A stretch of DNA of 38,203 nucleotides, from positions 335,698 to 373,900 of the forward strand of contig CABFPE010000538.1 in the NCBI GenBank assembly GCA_900660155.1, given 5' to 3'. The stretch comes from Hofstenia miamia (Eukaryota > Xenacoelomorpha > Acoela > Hofsteniidae). The notes beneath the pieces are model-generated. The model was given only the letters and a program-made list of their open reading frames with translations, was not told where the DNA came from and made no database searches. The first letter of the stretch is position 1; each line of letters begins with the position of its first letter. The position numbers and the translations under genes are program-made. Positions 12,226 to 23,167 of this stretch are shown piece after piece.

Positions 12226-12386
12226 CTGCATTTTTCTTCTGTTTTCTTCTCTAAAATTTCAATATTCTTTGACGAAAGAAATGTCCTTCCTTCTCTAAAT
12301 AACATTTTCTCTTCAATACTACACTTGTTCTGATTTTTTCTTTTTACCTCTAATTTCATCGCTGGCTTCGTGGAATTGGGTGTTTC
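12226..12386 (-). CDS. candidate internal exon, unrecognised protein
   Basis: On the minus strand a 161-base stretch is bounded by an acceptor (TTGTGTAATTGCAG, ending at 12387) and a donor (TGCAG then GTAAAA, beginning at 12225). It is open in one frame only, phase 0 at its start, beginning ETPNSTKPAMKLEVKRK and ending near EILEKKTEEKC. Stops close the frame two codons outside the acceptor and immediately inside the donor, which is what a true internal exon would show. It is lysine- and glutamate-rich and has no motif I recognise. No partner exon in matching phase could be proven, since the nearby open frame at 12826-13008 has no good phase-0 donor. It may be chance. Confidence 0.3.
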
Positions 12387-12825
12387 CTGCAATTACACAA
12401 CTTATGATTGCAAAAAAACCCACATGAACTTGGTACTCTATTGAACAGGTATAGCGTATAGGCCTAGACAGAGGTTGATTAAAGGAAATAATATTATGCC
12501 AAAAATCATTTTTGAAAAATCTGAATTTTGGGTTTTCTTGAAATTAGATCGAGTTTTATCACCAGTATGAATTTAAACCAATTGTACCTGTATATAATTT
12601 ATAGGCAACATCAAAATTCAAAATCATAATATACAAAGTTAAGCATAACTAATAATTATGTATTTGACTACAATTTTGTAATTTTAGTAAATCGATTTTG
12701 AATCTCTAATTGTAATTTTATTTTAAAAAAGTTGTTTGTAATTTATGGTAACATTACTTTGAAGATTTTTAGGTTTTTCGTAGCATCCATTTTTCAAGTT
12801 TGTTTTAAATGACAACATTTTTATT

Positions 12826-13008
12826 TTAATTTATTATGAATTTGATTGTTGAGTTCTTTTTACTTTTTAACAGGAGATTGATTCTGCTTTCTTCTGTGAG
12901 AGTAAATATTTTCTCTATCAGTGCTTGATGTGCGGGGAGATTATTATTCAATAAATGTGTTCTACACTTATTGATTACATCCTGAACTTCATTTCTTTTT
13001 GATGTCAT
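12826..13008 (-). CDS. small ORF, hypothetical, possible exon
   Basis: A 60-codon minus-strand frame starts at an ATG (MTSKRNEVQDVINKCRTHLL) and continues with LPAHQALIEKIFTLTEESRINLL, then ends at TAA. The first 48 residues read like a compact alpha-helical domain with a natural residue mix. The last dozen are lysine/asparagine-rich and may be intron sequence after a weak donor (A then GTAAAAAG) near residue 50. The family is unrecognised. It sits just outside the GC-rich hAT-like sequence at 13153 and upstream, in minus orientation, of the candidate exon at 12226-12386, but the phases do not join without a stop. Confidence 0.3.
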   Translation of the reverse strand: MTSKRNEVQDVINKCRTHLLNNNLPAHQALIEKIFTLTEESRINLLLKSKKNSTIKFIIN

Positions 13009-13012
13009 GCAT

Positions 13013-13036
13013 TGCGTACAATAGTATTATAGTACG
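13013..13036. repeat. 24-bp imperfect palindrome
   Basis: GCGTAC at the left and GTACGC at the right enclose an AT core that is itself partly self-complementary. The decamer GATGTCATGC occurs directly on both sides (13001 and 13041), so the palindrome sits between short direct repeats, which may be an excision footprint. Confidence 0.45.
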
Positions 13037-13152
13037 CCATGATGTCATGCTGTATTTCAACATATTACTGCAAGCATCTGAGTTGTTGATTTATCATTTT
13101 TGAATATTGCTTTTAACTTTACATAAGCATGCATTATTTTCATAATTGAGAT

Positions 13153-13253
13153 CAGATTTAGAATTTTTGGGACCAAGCACGGCCTGGCCTAATGCAGCTT
13201 AGGCCCAAGTCCAGCCCATTTCAAAATACCATTTATTCGGCCCAAGCCTGGTC
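13153..13253. repeat. GC-rich hAT-like terminal remnant
   Basis: Begins CAGATTTAGAATTTTTGGG and carries several GGCCCAAG motifs, unlike the AT-rich surroundings. A block here (13199-13253) resembles 15854-15911 in direct orientation. It may be the left part of an old hAT element into which the mariner inserted, but no 8-bp target duplication supports the pairing. Confidence 0.35.
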
Positions 13254-13993
13254 ATTCTGCTCAAATTCAAATTGCATTGTTAAACTTAATTTAATAAACG
13301 TGTTATACAGGGCCTTAGGCCTGAAGCAGACATGAGCCCTTCCTGTAATTGATTGCATTTGGCTACGAAATATTATTGAATGTGCATTTTCACAAATGCT
13401 ACCAATAATGACAAAAATTTTCTAAATTGTTTTAAATTTGTGCATAGATTAAACTTAAATTGCTCAGAGATTTTTTTAACTTTTTGTTCGCTTCTTCATA
13501 AAATTGTCAAACGCATTTATCTCACAAATTAACAAAATCTCAAAAATTAGAGTGCAGAATGTAATAAATTAGATGTGTCTCCTTTTTTTATAAATGAAAC
13601 TCCTTATATTTTAATCTTTTGTAAGACTTTTATAGAAGTCATATAAAAATGTTGCCAATAATAGCATTGTAATGCTAATTGAGATAAAGGCCATTATTGG
13701 CATAACTAACACCGATTTATCAATATGTTTAATTTCCAGTTATTTTATTATTATCTGGGCTTGGCAAAACTTAAGTGCCATTTTTGCACTGAAATCAAAT
13801 ATTGCAATTAGCCGTTTGCATGTAAATAAACCTTAAGAAAGGAGAACCACAAGAAGAGCATTTATATTCCGCTACTCATTTATCCAAACATTTCATCAAA
13901 ATTAATTCTATATGAAGATGAAATTTGTGCTTATTTTAATTTGTATATGTATTTTTACACGTTCTAGAAAACTACTGGAGTTTCACGAAAATA

Positions 13994-14025
13994 TTAACAT
14001 GTCTGGAAAAGAATTAGAATAATGC
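13994..14025 (+). repeat. mariner left terminal inverted repeat
   Basis: 32 bp, from TTAACATGTCTGG to AGAATAATGC, identical to the inverted right end. TA precedes it. Confidence 0.92.
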
Positions 14026-14185
14026 TGCAATGCAATTATTGTGTGCTGCGCATAGGTACATGCATGATTAATATTTAGCATGTCATACTAATTGTTGATT
14101 GGTTACATTTTATAACTGTTAGCAGAAATATAATGTGTGTGAATGATAATCATTACTCATTTGGTTTTTAGTGTGTCGCGTTGCA

Positions 14186-15247
14186 ATGGAATATTCAAAT
14201 TCAGCGTGCAGATTTTATGTGTATACCGAGTATCATAATGGAACATCTGCCGGAGATATTCACAGGAAATTGACCAATGTATGGCCAGATGATGTGCCTT
14301 GTTTGGCTACGATTTATGGATGGATTGCCAATTGCAAAGCAGAAACATTGTCAACGGAAAAAGGGCACAGTTCTGGTCGCCCTTCGTCATCCAGTTGTCC
14401 TGAAAATGTCACCAAGCTGCAAAAACTGATCGAAGAAAATGACAGCGCATCATTAAGGCACTTGGCTGATCTTTTAGATGTAGGAAAAGATACTGTCAGA
14501 ACCATGCTGAATCAATGTCTCAATATGAGAAAAATTTGCTCTGTCTGGGTTCCGTATTCCTTAACAGAAGTCCACAAGCAACAGCGGGTGCAATGTTGTC
14601 AAGAGGATATACGGCTCTTTCATGAACTGGGCATAGAGCAGTGGTGCCGACGGTATGTCATTACAGATGAATCTTGGGTACCATTTTCTCCAATTCCTTG
14701 GAGGCGTGATCTGAAGAAATGGACCGCCAAAACAGACGCACGACCAAGGGCCATCCAAGCAACACCGAGGGGCCAGCGCACAATGCTGCTTTTGGCGTAC
14801 AGTCACGATGGCAAATTTGCGATTCAGGGTACTGACAGGAATGAAAAAGTCGATAGTGAACGCTACAAACAGTTTGTCCAATACACTATCGACAAATTTC
14901 GCCGTGAACGGCATGGGAGAGTACGGCAGCACGAGATTATCTGGAGACAAGACAATGCTCGTCCTCATGTTTCCCAAGTCACGACACAATTCTTTCGCGA
15001 CAAACAAATCGTTCTCTCGAAACAGGCGCCATATTCACCAGACCTCAATGGTTGTGACCGTTGGATCAACAAATGGCTGAAACTGCAATTGAAACAGCAA
15101 CAATTTGAAAGTAAAGAAGATCTGCTTTCCGCTGCGCGACAGGCCCTCACTTCTATTGAAAAAAGGAAGATGTTGGAGGAAGCAAATAAATATATCGCCC
15201 ATTGTGAACATGTCATCCGACTCAACGGTGATTACACTGTACAATAA
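14186..15247 (+). CDS. mariner-family transposase, intact
   Basis: 353 residues from the first ATG. An upstream in-frame GTG at 14171 would add five residues but is not a normal eukaryotic start. The N-terminal half is the paired helix-turn-helix DNA-binding region (about 1-115), with a GRP-type hinge at 64-66. The linker motif WVPHSL appears as WVPYSLTE at 121-128. The catalytic triad is D161 (VITDESW), D256 (WRQDNARPH) and D291 (YSPDLNGCD), giving 94 and 34 intervening residues, the mariner DD34D pattern. It would cut and paste the element in the nucleus by binding the terminal repeats as a dimer. The length matches the family (about 345-355). No stop or frameshift is present. The GCD in place of the usual PCD before the third aspartate is a mild divergence. 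Confidence 0.93.
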   Translation: MEYSNSACRFYVYTEYHNGTSAGDIHRKLTNVWPDDVPCLATIYGWIANCKAETLSTEKGHSSGRPSSSSCPENVTKLQKLIEENDSASLRHLADLLDVGKDTVRTMLNQCLNMRKICSVWVPYSLTEVHKQQRVQCCQEDIRLFHELGIEQWCRRYVITDESWVPFSPIPWRRDLKKWTAKTDARPRAIQATPRGQRTMLLLAYSHDGKFAIQGTDRNEKVDSERYKQFVQYTIDKFRRERHGRVRQHEIIWRQDNARPHVSQVTTQFFRDKQIVLSKQAPYSPDLNGCDRWINKWLKLQLKQQQFESKEDLLSAARQALTSIEKRKMLEEANKYIAHCEHVIRLNGDYTVQ

Positions 15248-15289
15248 ACATGAATTGTTATGTTCTTTTTGTGTTAAATAAACGTTTTG

Positions 15290-15321
15290 GCATTATTCTA
15301 ATTCTTTTCCAGACATGTTAA
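15290..15321 (-). repeat. mariner right terminal inverted repeat
   Basis: Exact reverse complement of the left repeat. TA follows it. Confidence 0.92.
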
Positions 15322-15853
15322 TATTTTGAAAAGTTTTTACACGAATTTCATTTAAGATGTTGTTAATTTTTTTTTACTACAACAATTTATGTAATGTTTT
15401 AACGAAAAGATGTTGGTATTTAGTCAGTGTAATAATAATACAATTTCTGAAGCAAACCCCTTCTGAGTACTATGCCCTACGCCAAGATATCATATATGTC
15501 ACGTTTCATAAGTTCTTCCTACCGCCACCACTAATTTAGTAGAATAAGTATTGCTACAAAAAATTATTTCTAAGAATGCAATCGTCCTTTTTGTCGTTTA
15601 CAGAACACATCATTTCTTATATATTGAATTATGAAAATTTTCTTTCCCATTTACATCAGCTTAGATCAGCACAAAGTAAGTGGAATTCCATTAATGCTCT
15701 TTGCTTGTAGCAGACAAAATTTTGATTTTAGAAGCATTGCACCAGCCAACAATGCAGGGCTAATTAAATTTAAAGAGAATGTTTTTTATCATTTGCAAAC
15801 TTTACGTTTTCAAGTGAATTTTTTATTATATTTCAAATACTAATTATATCATT

Positions 15854-15942
15854 AGGCCCAATCCCGGCACGGCCCAAATTGCTTTCTCGAAAATCCGGCC
15901 CAAGCCCGACCCAACTTTAGGCACAACCCAATTCCAACTCTG
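15854..15942. repeat. GC-rich hAT-like right terminus
   Basis: Ends CCCAATTCCAACTCTG, whose reverse complement CAGAGTTGGAATTGGG is a typical hAT end. It contains GGCCCAA and GGCCCAAGCCCG motifs shared with 13199-13253. The adjoining octamer CTATTTCT has no match left of 13153, so pairing of these two ends is unproven. Confidence 0.4.
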
Positions 15943-16074
15943 CTATTTCTGTAAATATTACTTATGTCCTGTTTTAGTTGTTTTTTCTATATGTAATCAC
16001 CCAAGCCATTGAATCTAATATCTATCTTTACCTAGTTTCAATGGTCCTCTTATGAATATTTTAGGCTAAACTCT

Positions 16075-16125
16075 TATATATATATATATATATATAATAT
16101 ACATATATGTATATATATATACATT

Positions 16126-16158
<33 letters not shown>
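16075..16158. repeat. (TA)n microsatellite
   Basis: Long TA tract with short interruptions (ACATATATGTA, ACATTCATAC). No function is apparent. Confidence 0.9.
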
Positions 16159-16536
16159 CGTGTTAGTGATTTTGGGAAGGAGAATTTCATAAAGAAGGCA
16201 TTAATAAAAATGGCCGCAAAGTCTATCAGAATTTAATGAAGAAAGGGTATGCAGTTTGCTAGAATGCTGCTGATAAAAAAAAGATTACAACCTGGAATTT
16301 AGAATTTTATTTAATGAATTGAAATCTATTATATAGCAACAACAATTGATGCATCATTTTCCCACAAATTTGATAATTTTTAATATAGTGCACGCATTTT
16401 GCAATGTAAATTACGACAACAACAATGTAGAATTACAACAATTGGAATCTTTGCAACCGTTCCCACAATTTCTATTGTCTTGTAATAACCCAATCATTGA
16501 ATCAATATAATTTGAAAATCAAAGATAGAATTACTT

Positions 16537-16632
16537 AACCGGATTTTAACCTGATTAGCCGGCTCTTTCAGCACATCTGAATTTATATGAAACAGACCGG
16601 TTTAACCTGATCGGATTGATCGTACCAGCACT
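16537..16632. repeat. possible hAT-like terminus
   Basis: Island of CCGG-containing sequence with a repeated TTTAACCTGAT motif, ending CGATCGTACCAGCACTA-like. Its complement begins TAGTGCTGGTACGATC, close to a CAGTG-type end. No left partner was found. Confidence 0.3.
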
Positions 16633-19027
16633 ATTAATTTATAACATTATTCTCTATTAAGGAAAATACGAAACAAATTTTGAAATTCAATTCGATATGT
16701 CTAATCCCCAATAGCTCATTTAAATGTGAAAGGGGTAAACAACATCTTTTACGTACACAATAACTGATTTTCATACTTGAAAATGCATTGAAGCGTTCAG
16801 GAAGAAAATAATATAACAATAATAAAGCGTTTCAAAAGTGTTTAAATACTTAATATAGCTTACATAAGAAGTGGCTAATTTTATTACATTTTCCTTCTAC
16901 GTTTTACCCGTGTTTTACCCGGTATTATTTTTATTCCTTACCAGTAAAGGGAAGCGCACTTACCCCTAGACATATTAATCAAAGGGTTATGCAAATTTTC
17001 TGACGGGGGTGGGACATCTCAGTCATCAGCAAAGGCGAGGCAACGACCACAAAATTTTTTGAAAATTTTCAGAAAATTAACCCTTAAAAATGTATTTCAC
17101 TATTTTAGATTTTAAATTTTTCGATTTTTTACCGAAAATTTTTAATTTAGCCAGTCAAAGGTAAATTTAAAAACCTGACGGAGGGCATTCCACAATGTCC
17201 AAGGGTTTCAAATTTCTTAATTGGAGTGGAGATAAATGTTTGAAAACAAGTACAAAACTCGAAGTTTGCTGAAAATACAAATAAGATTTCCTGGTTACAG
17301 TAACAGCAGAGTGCTCGTACCAGCCCTGTTGATAATTTCCGATTACAAATCTGAATACTTTGCATAGAAAAGAGTTTGCCAAGATTGATCAAACATAAAT
17401 GGAAAAAGGTACTCTACTTGGTAGTAGCAAGAAATCTATGTAATTATTCTGCCTTTATTTCGTTGTCTACTCTCATCAGATTTCTAAATAGCACAAGTTG
17501 TCTAGCCTTCCTCAGTTATTCGTATAGACTTGCATGTTAACAGCATTTTTGCGGTTTATAATAATTTTTCAAAAACTTTATACTAAAAAATACGTTAAAT
17601 TTTGTTAGATCTATTTTATCTTCGTTTCTTAGTCAGATTCAACTAATTATGTCATTATTCACATTAAGACGAGACAAGGCCTTGTTAGACGTGAGTTAAT
17701 ATCAAGAGAATTCCATCTGTGCTACTGAAGTTAACTGAAAATTGAAGAATAATTTATGATTGCAACAAATCAATACTATCCATACCTTTAACTAAAAATT
17801 ATGTAATTATGAAATATGCTACATTAAACAAACAACTTTCTATGAGAATTCAAAGAATCTCAAGCAAATAATAGCAGTAGTGATTCTACACAACTACATC
17901 AAAAAACATCTTTAAGCTTTGATAGTAGTGTGTAGGGAAAACTATGTTCAATAAAGTTTAAACATAATTAGATATATACATGCGAATAGTTGAATGAAAA
18001 TGTCAGTACCCCACCTGAAATTTCTGGGTACGTTCCTATTTCAAAGCGCTATCTGTGTATATTGCCCATACAACATGGTAAGGATGGGCCGTAAACCTAT
18101 TCATAAGTAGATACTAGTGCTACTAAGGCAACCAACATTCTACCTTAAATCTCAAATCGGTGAACGTTTGCGAATAACACGATTAAATAATAGCATAGAG
18201 GAGATTAAAATGAAGCATGGAATTCAACCGAAGTCCAATGAAACTGAGATAACCATGGACATATTATGCTTACTCTTCTCACAAATGTTACCTGCTCTCA
18301 TGCAGTTCACATCGGACATTTTTCATATATTTATGCACAGCAGTAGAGTGCCCAGAGGGGAGGGGATCAAAGGGACCATGTCCCCTTCAATAGACAGCAA
18401 ATGAGGTAAATTTATTCAAAAAAGTGTAGGCTAAAATCAAGCGTCAAGTATAATTTTTCAATCATTTGTAAATACTAATCTATATTGGAGCTTAAATTAT
18501 GTATGTCCAGGAGCTTTTCTAGCAAGGCCAGTTAGAGATCAAGAAAAATGCTAGAGGGCAAGTTTCATCAGTAAAAGTCTTCTTCCATTGATATAAGCAG
18601 TAGCCAGCAGAAAATTGTTAGTGGTGTTATTCAAGTTCGATGGATAGAATGCAATACTGACTTCATAGCTGTTACTTAATAATGAATAAGAAGTTGAGGA
18701 AGAGCATTTGAAGCTAGCAATTTTGAAAAAAAATTCGGAAATTTTAGCTATCAATCTTGTAGTGCCTAGTAAATTAGCAACGGTGTAACATCAATTTTCA
18801 ATAATAACTCATAAATATTGAATAAGAAACGAACATGTCTACTATGAATGTGATAAAGATTTTTTATGTAATTTCACCATTGAATTTGAATTAAAAACCC
18901 TGCTTGCCTACTTGTTTTTTAACACTGTGAGTCACGTAAAGCAACAACATCAAAATAAAATTTTATTTAAGAGTGAAGAAGAGGTTTAATATGAATATTA
19001 ATGCAAACTTTTGTAAAATCATTTCAG

Positions 19028-19204
19028 CTTAATTCTGATATTGTTGTTTCAAAGATGAACATGGGTAGTGCCGGACTTGAGTCGAGGCATTGCAAAAATG
19101 AAGTGAAAAACTGGGTTGAAATTATAAAAAAAACTAACGACTTGACAATTAAACAACAGTACACACCCAAATGCAGTGAATTTTATAAAATTTATATGTT
19201 GTGA
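19028..19204 (+). CDS. candidate terminal exon, unrecognised protein
   Basis: A plausible acceptor (TTGTAAAATCATTTCAG, ending at 19027) is followed by 58 sense codons and TGA. They begin LNSDIVVSKMNMGSAGLESR and continue through NEVKNWVEIIKKTNDL to EFYKIYML. AAATAAA overlaps the region just after the stop, where a poly(A) signal would be needed for a last exon. The frame could instead start at an ATG at 19001. No domain is recognised and no matching upstream exon could be proven. Confidence 0.3.
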   Translation, partial: LNSDIVVSKMNMGSAGLESRHCKNEVKNWVEIIKKTNDLTIKQQYTPKCSEFYKIYML

Positions 19205-21090
19205 AATAAAATTTACATTTTGAAATTTTAGATTAGTATTGTGCACTCTTATTAAACTTAATTCATTTTTTTGAATTTCCGTGTAGTTTTATTATAAATT
19301 TCTAACATACCCTAACAGTGGTCTAGCAACACAAAAAAATTGAATTTTTTTTAGCAAAATCATAATAAATTGCATGATCTGAAATGGGCTGAACCAGGCT
19401 TGCGACTAATATTTCAATCATTTAAATTTATGTCAGGTATTGAGAATGATATAATTTTGATGAAACAAGTAGTGCTAAGTATGTAACCACATTTGCACAA
19501 CAGGCATGCCTAGTTGAAACAGTTTTTTAGTCAGCCTTTAGCTTAGACATGTATTTATTATATTTAACTCCATTTCGATTTACCTAAAACATATTTCTCT
19601 TTTCAATTTGAATTGAACTGAGATAACTAATTAAGTTACATCAAATAGAATTACATAAGGAGATTTAAGTCATATATAAACTGAAAGTTTGGCAGATTTT
19701 AAAATAGTTTAGACATGTGATAATTTGAAAATATTGTAAAACAACTGAATTTTATACAGTTGGAAGCAGTAAGCCCATACCCAGAGATCTAAATGCGTAT
19801 TTGGGAGTAACTCAGAGCTGACTTTTTCATTTGTTAATAGTAGTGACTTAAGAAATTCTGTTTGAATTTGATTTCATTCTAATAATGGTGATAAATCCAA
19901 AACCTCAGAAAATGTAACGCATTGACTACAGATAACGTGAGTTCCAATATTTTTTCTTTCTTATAATTGCCTAAACGTCTACTATCTGATAATATATCAA
20001 ATTGCTTCTAACCAAAAATTCAGATTTGGTGAAAAACAGAAGTTATAATATTTAATTCCTAAATACATTGTTTTTCAACAGGTTGACGAGGATTGTCAAT
20101 GTCAAAATTTCAAAGACCCTGTCTCTATCTATTACCAAATCCATTAAATGTGGGGAGAGCTAAGTACATAATTCGATTTGCAAGCACTAGATGATTGAGA
20201 AGTGTACGCAAATCATAGCGACACTTCTCATTTCAGCAAAAAAACTAGGAGAATTTTTCAAAGCTTAATCTCCCATTGAGTGCATTATGCTCAGCAATGT
20301 CGAAGACATGTTGTCATCAATGGATTGCAAACTGCCATTCACGTTGTCTCGACTTCATAATTCTAAAATTGGAAAACATAATTCAATGTTTGCAACATTT
20401 GTTTACATTAAAATACATGTGTAGTAAAGAAGCTTAGTAAAATAATCATAATCGTTATATTACTTTGCAGTATTCTAATTTTATCACATTCAAGCCATTA
20501 TTTACTCTTCTTCCGCTGTTTGCAGATTCAAACTTAAAGATAAATGCCATTCAAATATATTTAAGAAAGATCATTTTTACAAGTCCCAATAATCAGTGTG
20601 ATTACGAAAGCAACTAAAATGATTGTAAAGTACTATGCGATATAATAGTATATGCTTATTTCAATAATTAATGCTGTTTGTAAAATAAATAGAAATAAAT
20701 ATGATTTTTGCTAAGAACACAACGAATATATTTGTATATCATTTTGAAATGTTGGTTATTAACTGGCTAGTGAAATTAAAACAAATTTTATTGAAAATAG
20801 CCTAACCAGAAATTTTATCTGTGAAAATAGTCATTATTATTATTATTAATTTTGCAAGCAATATTGCATATTAAAACAATAGGGTGTTGAATAACTAGAC
20901 ATGGGCATGTAAGCTCAAGATGATAACAACTAAACAGCCCCACATTTTCAAATATAACATTGGTAACAACAATAGTGTTTTCCTATTAGCTTATCTTAAT
21001 TTTACTAGCAGTTACTTCCCTGGTTTTGGGCTAATCACACGCCTAATAAAACAAGAGCTAAGAGCCTATAAATCATTACAAAGTTTGAAT

Positions 21091-21126
21091 TTTGCCCCTC
21101 CAATAATAATCATGTGCACGCCACTG
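21091..21126. repeat. hAT/MITE-like right terminus
   Basis: TTTGCCCCTCC...GTGCACGCCACTG reads on the other strand as CAGTGGCGTGCAC...GGAGGGGCAAA, a common hAT-MITE end. The adjoining octamer ATACACAG was not found beside any left end upstream. Confidence 0.4.
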
Positions 21127-21392
21127 ATACACAGGCTATCATTTCATGAGGATCTGATATTTACGTGTAGACATATTCTGTCATATTTTATAACATATGA
21201 TATTCATATTCTCTACTAACATATTTTTATCTTACAATCGCTGAAACCTTCATTCTAAATTATGAAACTAATTTTGAAATAACTTTTCATTTTCGGTTGC
21301 GTTACCGTTATAAATCAGCTTCTGGTTTATGGAATCAAGAAATTTGTTAGAAGTATAGAAGAGAAGAAAAATTAATGTAGAACTAAAGGTTC

Positions 21393-21413
21393 AATAATAA
21401 TAATAATAATAAT
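21393..21413. repeat. (AAT)n microsatellite
   Basis: Seven tandem trinucleotides, AAT unit. Confidence 0.85.
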
Positions 21414-23167
21414 ATATAGGGGAGTGTCTTGAAAATTAGTTTGCAAAAATAACCAACACTAGAGAGAAGCAACACTTGTAGTACAAGGATAATGGATGTT
21501 CACAGTGCGCGACACTATCGAGGATATTTTGCTTATTTTGAAACTGAATTTGATTCGCTAAAGCGCTATAATTTTGACGAATAATAAAACTCGTTCGAAA
21601 CTTCTGATGATGAATTAGATTCTTCATTTGATAGCTCCTACACACAGCCCCAAATGTTTTTTTGGAGTAAAAATGGATGAAATATTCTAAAAAACAATAA
21701 ATTGAAATATTACAACATCTAAAGGTCAAATGATGGAAAACTAATACAACTTCTACGTTAAAATACAACTGTCAAGCAAAATTATTTAAATGTTAAAATA
21801 TGCAAACATAATATATAATATAATAATCCATAATATAATATCCACGAGAGTAGAAGAGGATTAATTATTCCATGTAAGTCAACAGACCGTTAAAAAAACA
21901 TCGAGTTATGCCCTCTTAGGTCCATTTTGTATTGAAACGGCAATGTGGCAATAACTTCGTCAAATGAATTGCGGAAAGAAGGTATGGGGTACTCAAAATA
22001 ATCGTTATCGATTAATCTATGCGTTTTTATGCTCGAAATACACAAGTTTTTTTCTACCCTCGTTGGTCTCGCGAACTGTCAGCAAACTTTTTTATGAATC
22101 TGAAGAACATGCAGAAAAGAGAGTTGTTGTACAAAACTATGAATAGCCTTGTAAACAGCTTTCCCAGATTTCAAGTTCAAGTTCTCTATTGCGATCTACT
22201 ATACAAGTAGTTAATTTGATTGTATGTACATAGGCTTCATTTTGACTTTAGACAATTCAAAAATTTCTCAAGGTTTCTATAAAATTTTTAGAAACTTATA
22301 ACTCACAAAAAATAAGAAATCCTATTTCTGAAATACGACTGGATAGAAAATCGTCTCCTCACTAACTTTCATCTTTAATTCGCGATCGCCTCCGTGACGT
22401 TGTGCACGGACTTGCATGATCTTTTGACAGAACACAAAGTATTGGGCTATGTTGTTGCATGTTGCTGCCATGGACTTTATTATCTGAACAACATGTAAGG
22501 GTAGAATTTGATGTTTTTACATAAATTGGATTTTCCACTGAAAAAAATCATACATTAATCTACTTCAAACACACCAATAAATTGCACCATTATAGAAAAT
22601 TATACGTATCAACAATGGATGTGCTCAAAACCAAGATTCCAAGTTTTCTAATAGGCTTGCCGGAAATCATTAAGAGAATATGAACAAAACGGCTTGTCTT
22701 TATAAGTATAATAGGTTGTATGGTGTTAACAGATGTTCATCGCACTTCCATCTCATAATATCAAAATTACCGTCAATTCACTTTAACAGAAATAATTGCA
22801 TTTGCTGTTTTTTTTCAAAAAAAATATCTTCAATGTTTTATATTTTGATTTAAATGTTAATTTTTTAAGACTTTTTACATGTTAATATATCATTAAACGG
22901 TATACATGTATGTACCGTATTTTTTTCTTGATTAAACAATTTGAATTAAACCAATTTCCGCGAAACTATCAGAAAAAAATTTTCTATAAATTTCCCATTT
23001 ACTCTAGGACAAAATTGCAATCTATTTCTCTATATTTAAGTTAGGCTTACCTTAATGTCTACTTGGAGTTATCACTAAATATGTAAACACGTAATTTCCG
23101 CTTGGATAGTTTATTCAATGTTAACATTACCTACCTAATATGTTTAATTATATTTTTATACCATAAC

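Larger units (their letters stand above)
11069..13993. other. intergenic, with minus-strand candidate exons
   Basis: Mostly AT-rich and stop-dense. Two minus-strand stretches look like possible exons (12226-12386 and 12826-13008, listed separately). GC-rich hAT-like sequence begins at about 13153. No promoter or RNA gene is supported. Confidence 0.5.
13994..15321 (+). mobile_element. complete mariner element (DD34D)
   Basis: A 1328-bp element, the normal mariner length. It has 32-bp terminal inverted repeats that are identical at 13994-14025 and 15290-15321 (outer end TTAACATGTCTGG) and a TA dinucleotide on both sides (13992-13993, 15322-15323), the mariner target duplication. It contains one uninterrupted transposase gene on the plus strand with AATAAA at its stop codon (15243-15248) and again at 15277-15282. 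Identical ends and an intact gene suggest a young copy, possibly still mobile. It lies between two GC-rich hAT-like remnants, so it may be nested in an older element. Confidence 0.93.
15324..23167. other. intergenic region upstream of the transporter gene
   Basis: AT-rich, stop-dense DNA. Supported items are hAT-like ends at 15854-15942, 16537-16632 and 21091-21126, a (TA)n tract at 16075-16158, an (AAT)n tract at 21393-21413, and a possible terminal exon at 19028-19204. A plus-strand open stretch at 18117-18404 (includes NSIEEIKMKHGIQPKSNE) is protein-like only in part and runs into G-rich MITE-like sequence (CAGTAGAGTGCCCAGAGGGG at 18341). The last 700 bases before 23168 should hold the transporter's promoter, but no core element could be picked out. 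Confidence 0.5.

Noticed and set aside
14314..15244. Minus-strand frames up to 148 codons
   Set aside because: Shadows of the intact mariner transposase on the plus strand.
13953..15343. TTTTTACACG on both sides of the mariner as a longer target duplication
   Set aside because: The copies lie at unequal distances from the ends, and mariner duplicates only TA. TA is present directly at both termini.
13153..15942. A single hAT element with an 8-bp duplication spanning the mariner
   Set aside because: Outer octamers ATTGAGAT and CTATTTCT do not match. Kept only as a tentative nest.
17147..17392. Minus-strand 81-codon frame
   Set aside because: Two overlapping frames are open equally, with no splice sites or recognisable motif.
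20920..21219. Plus-strand 99-codon frame
   Set aside because: It runs through the hAT-like terminus at 21091-21126 and has no protein-like conservation pattern.
21436..21768. Minus-strand 110-codon frame
   Set aside because: Phenylalanine- and cysteine-rich reading typical of AT-rich chance frames; no splice or start support.
23102..23167. N-terminal extension of the transporter by 22 residues
   Set aside because: It would begin with TTG. The first ATG is at 23168 and places TM1 at the position normal for the family.
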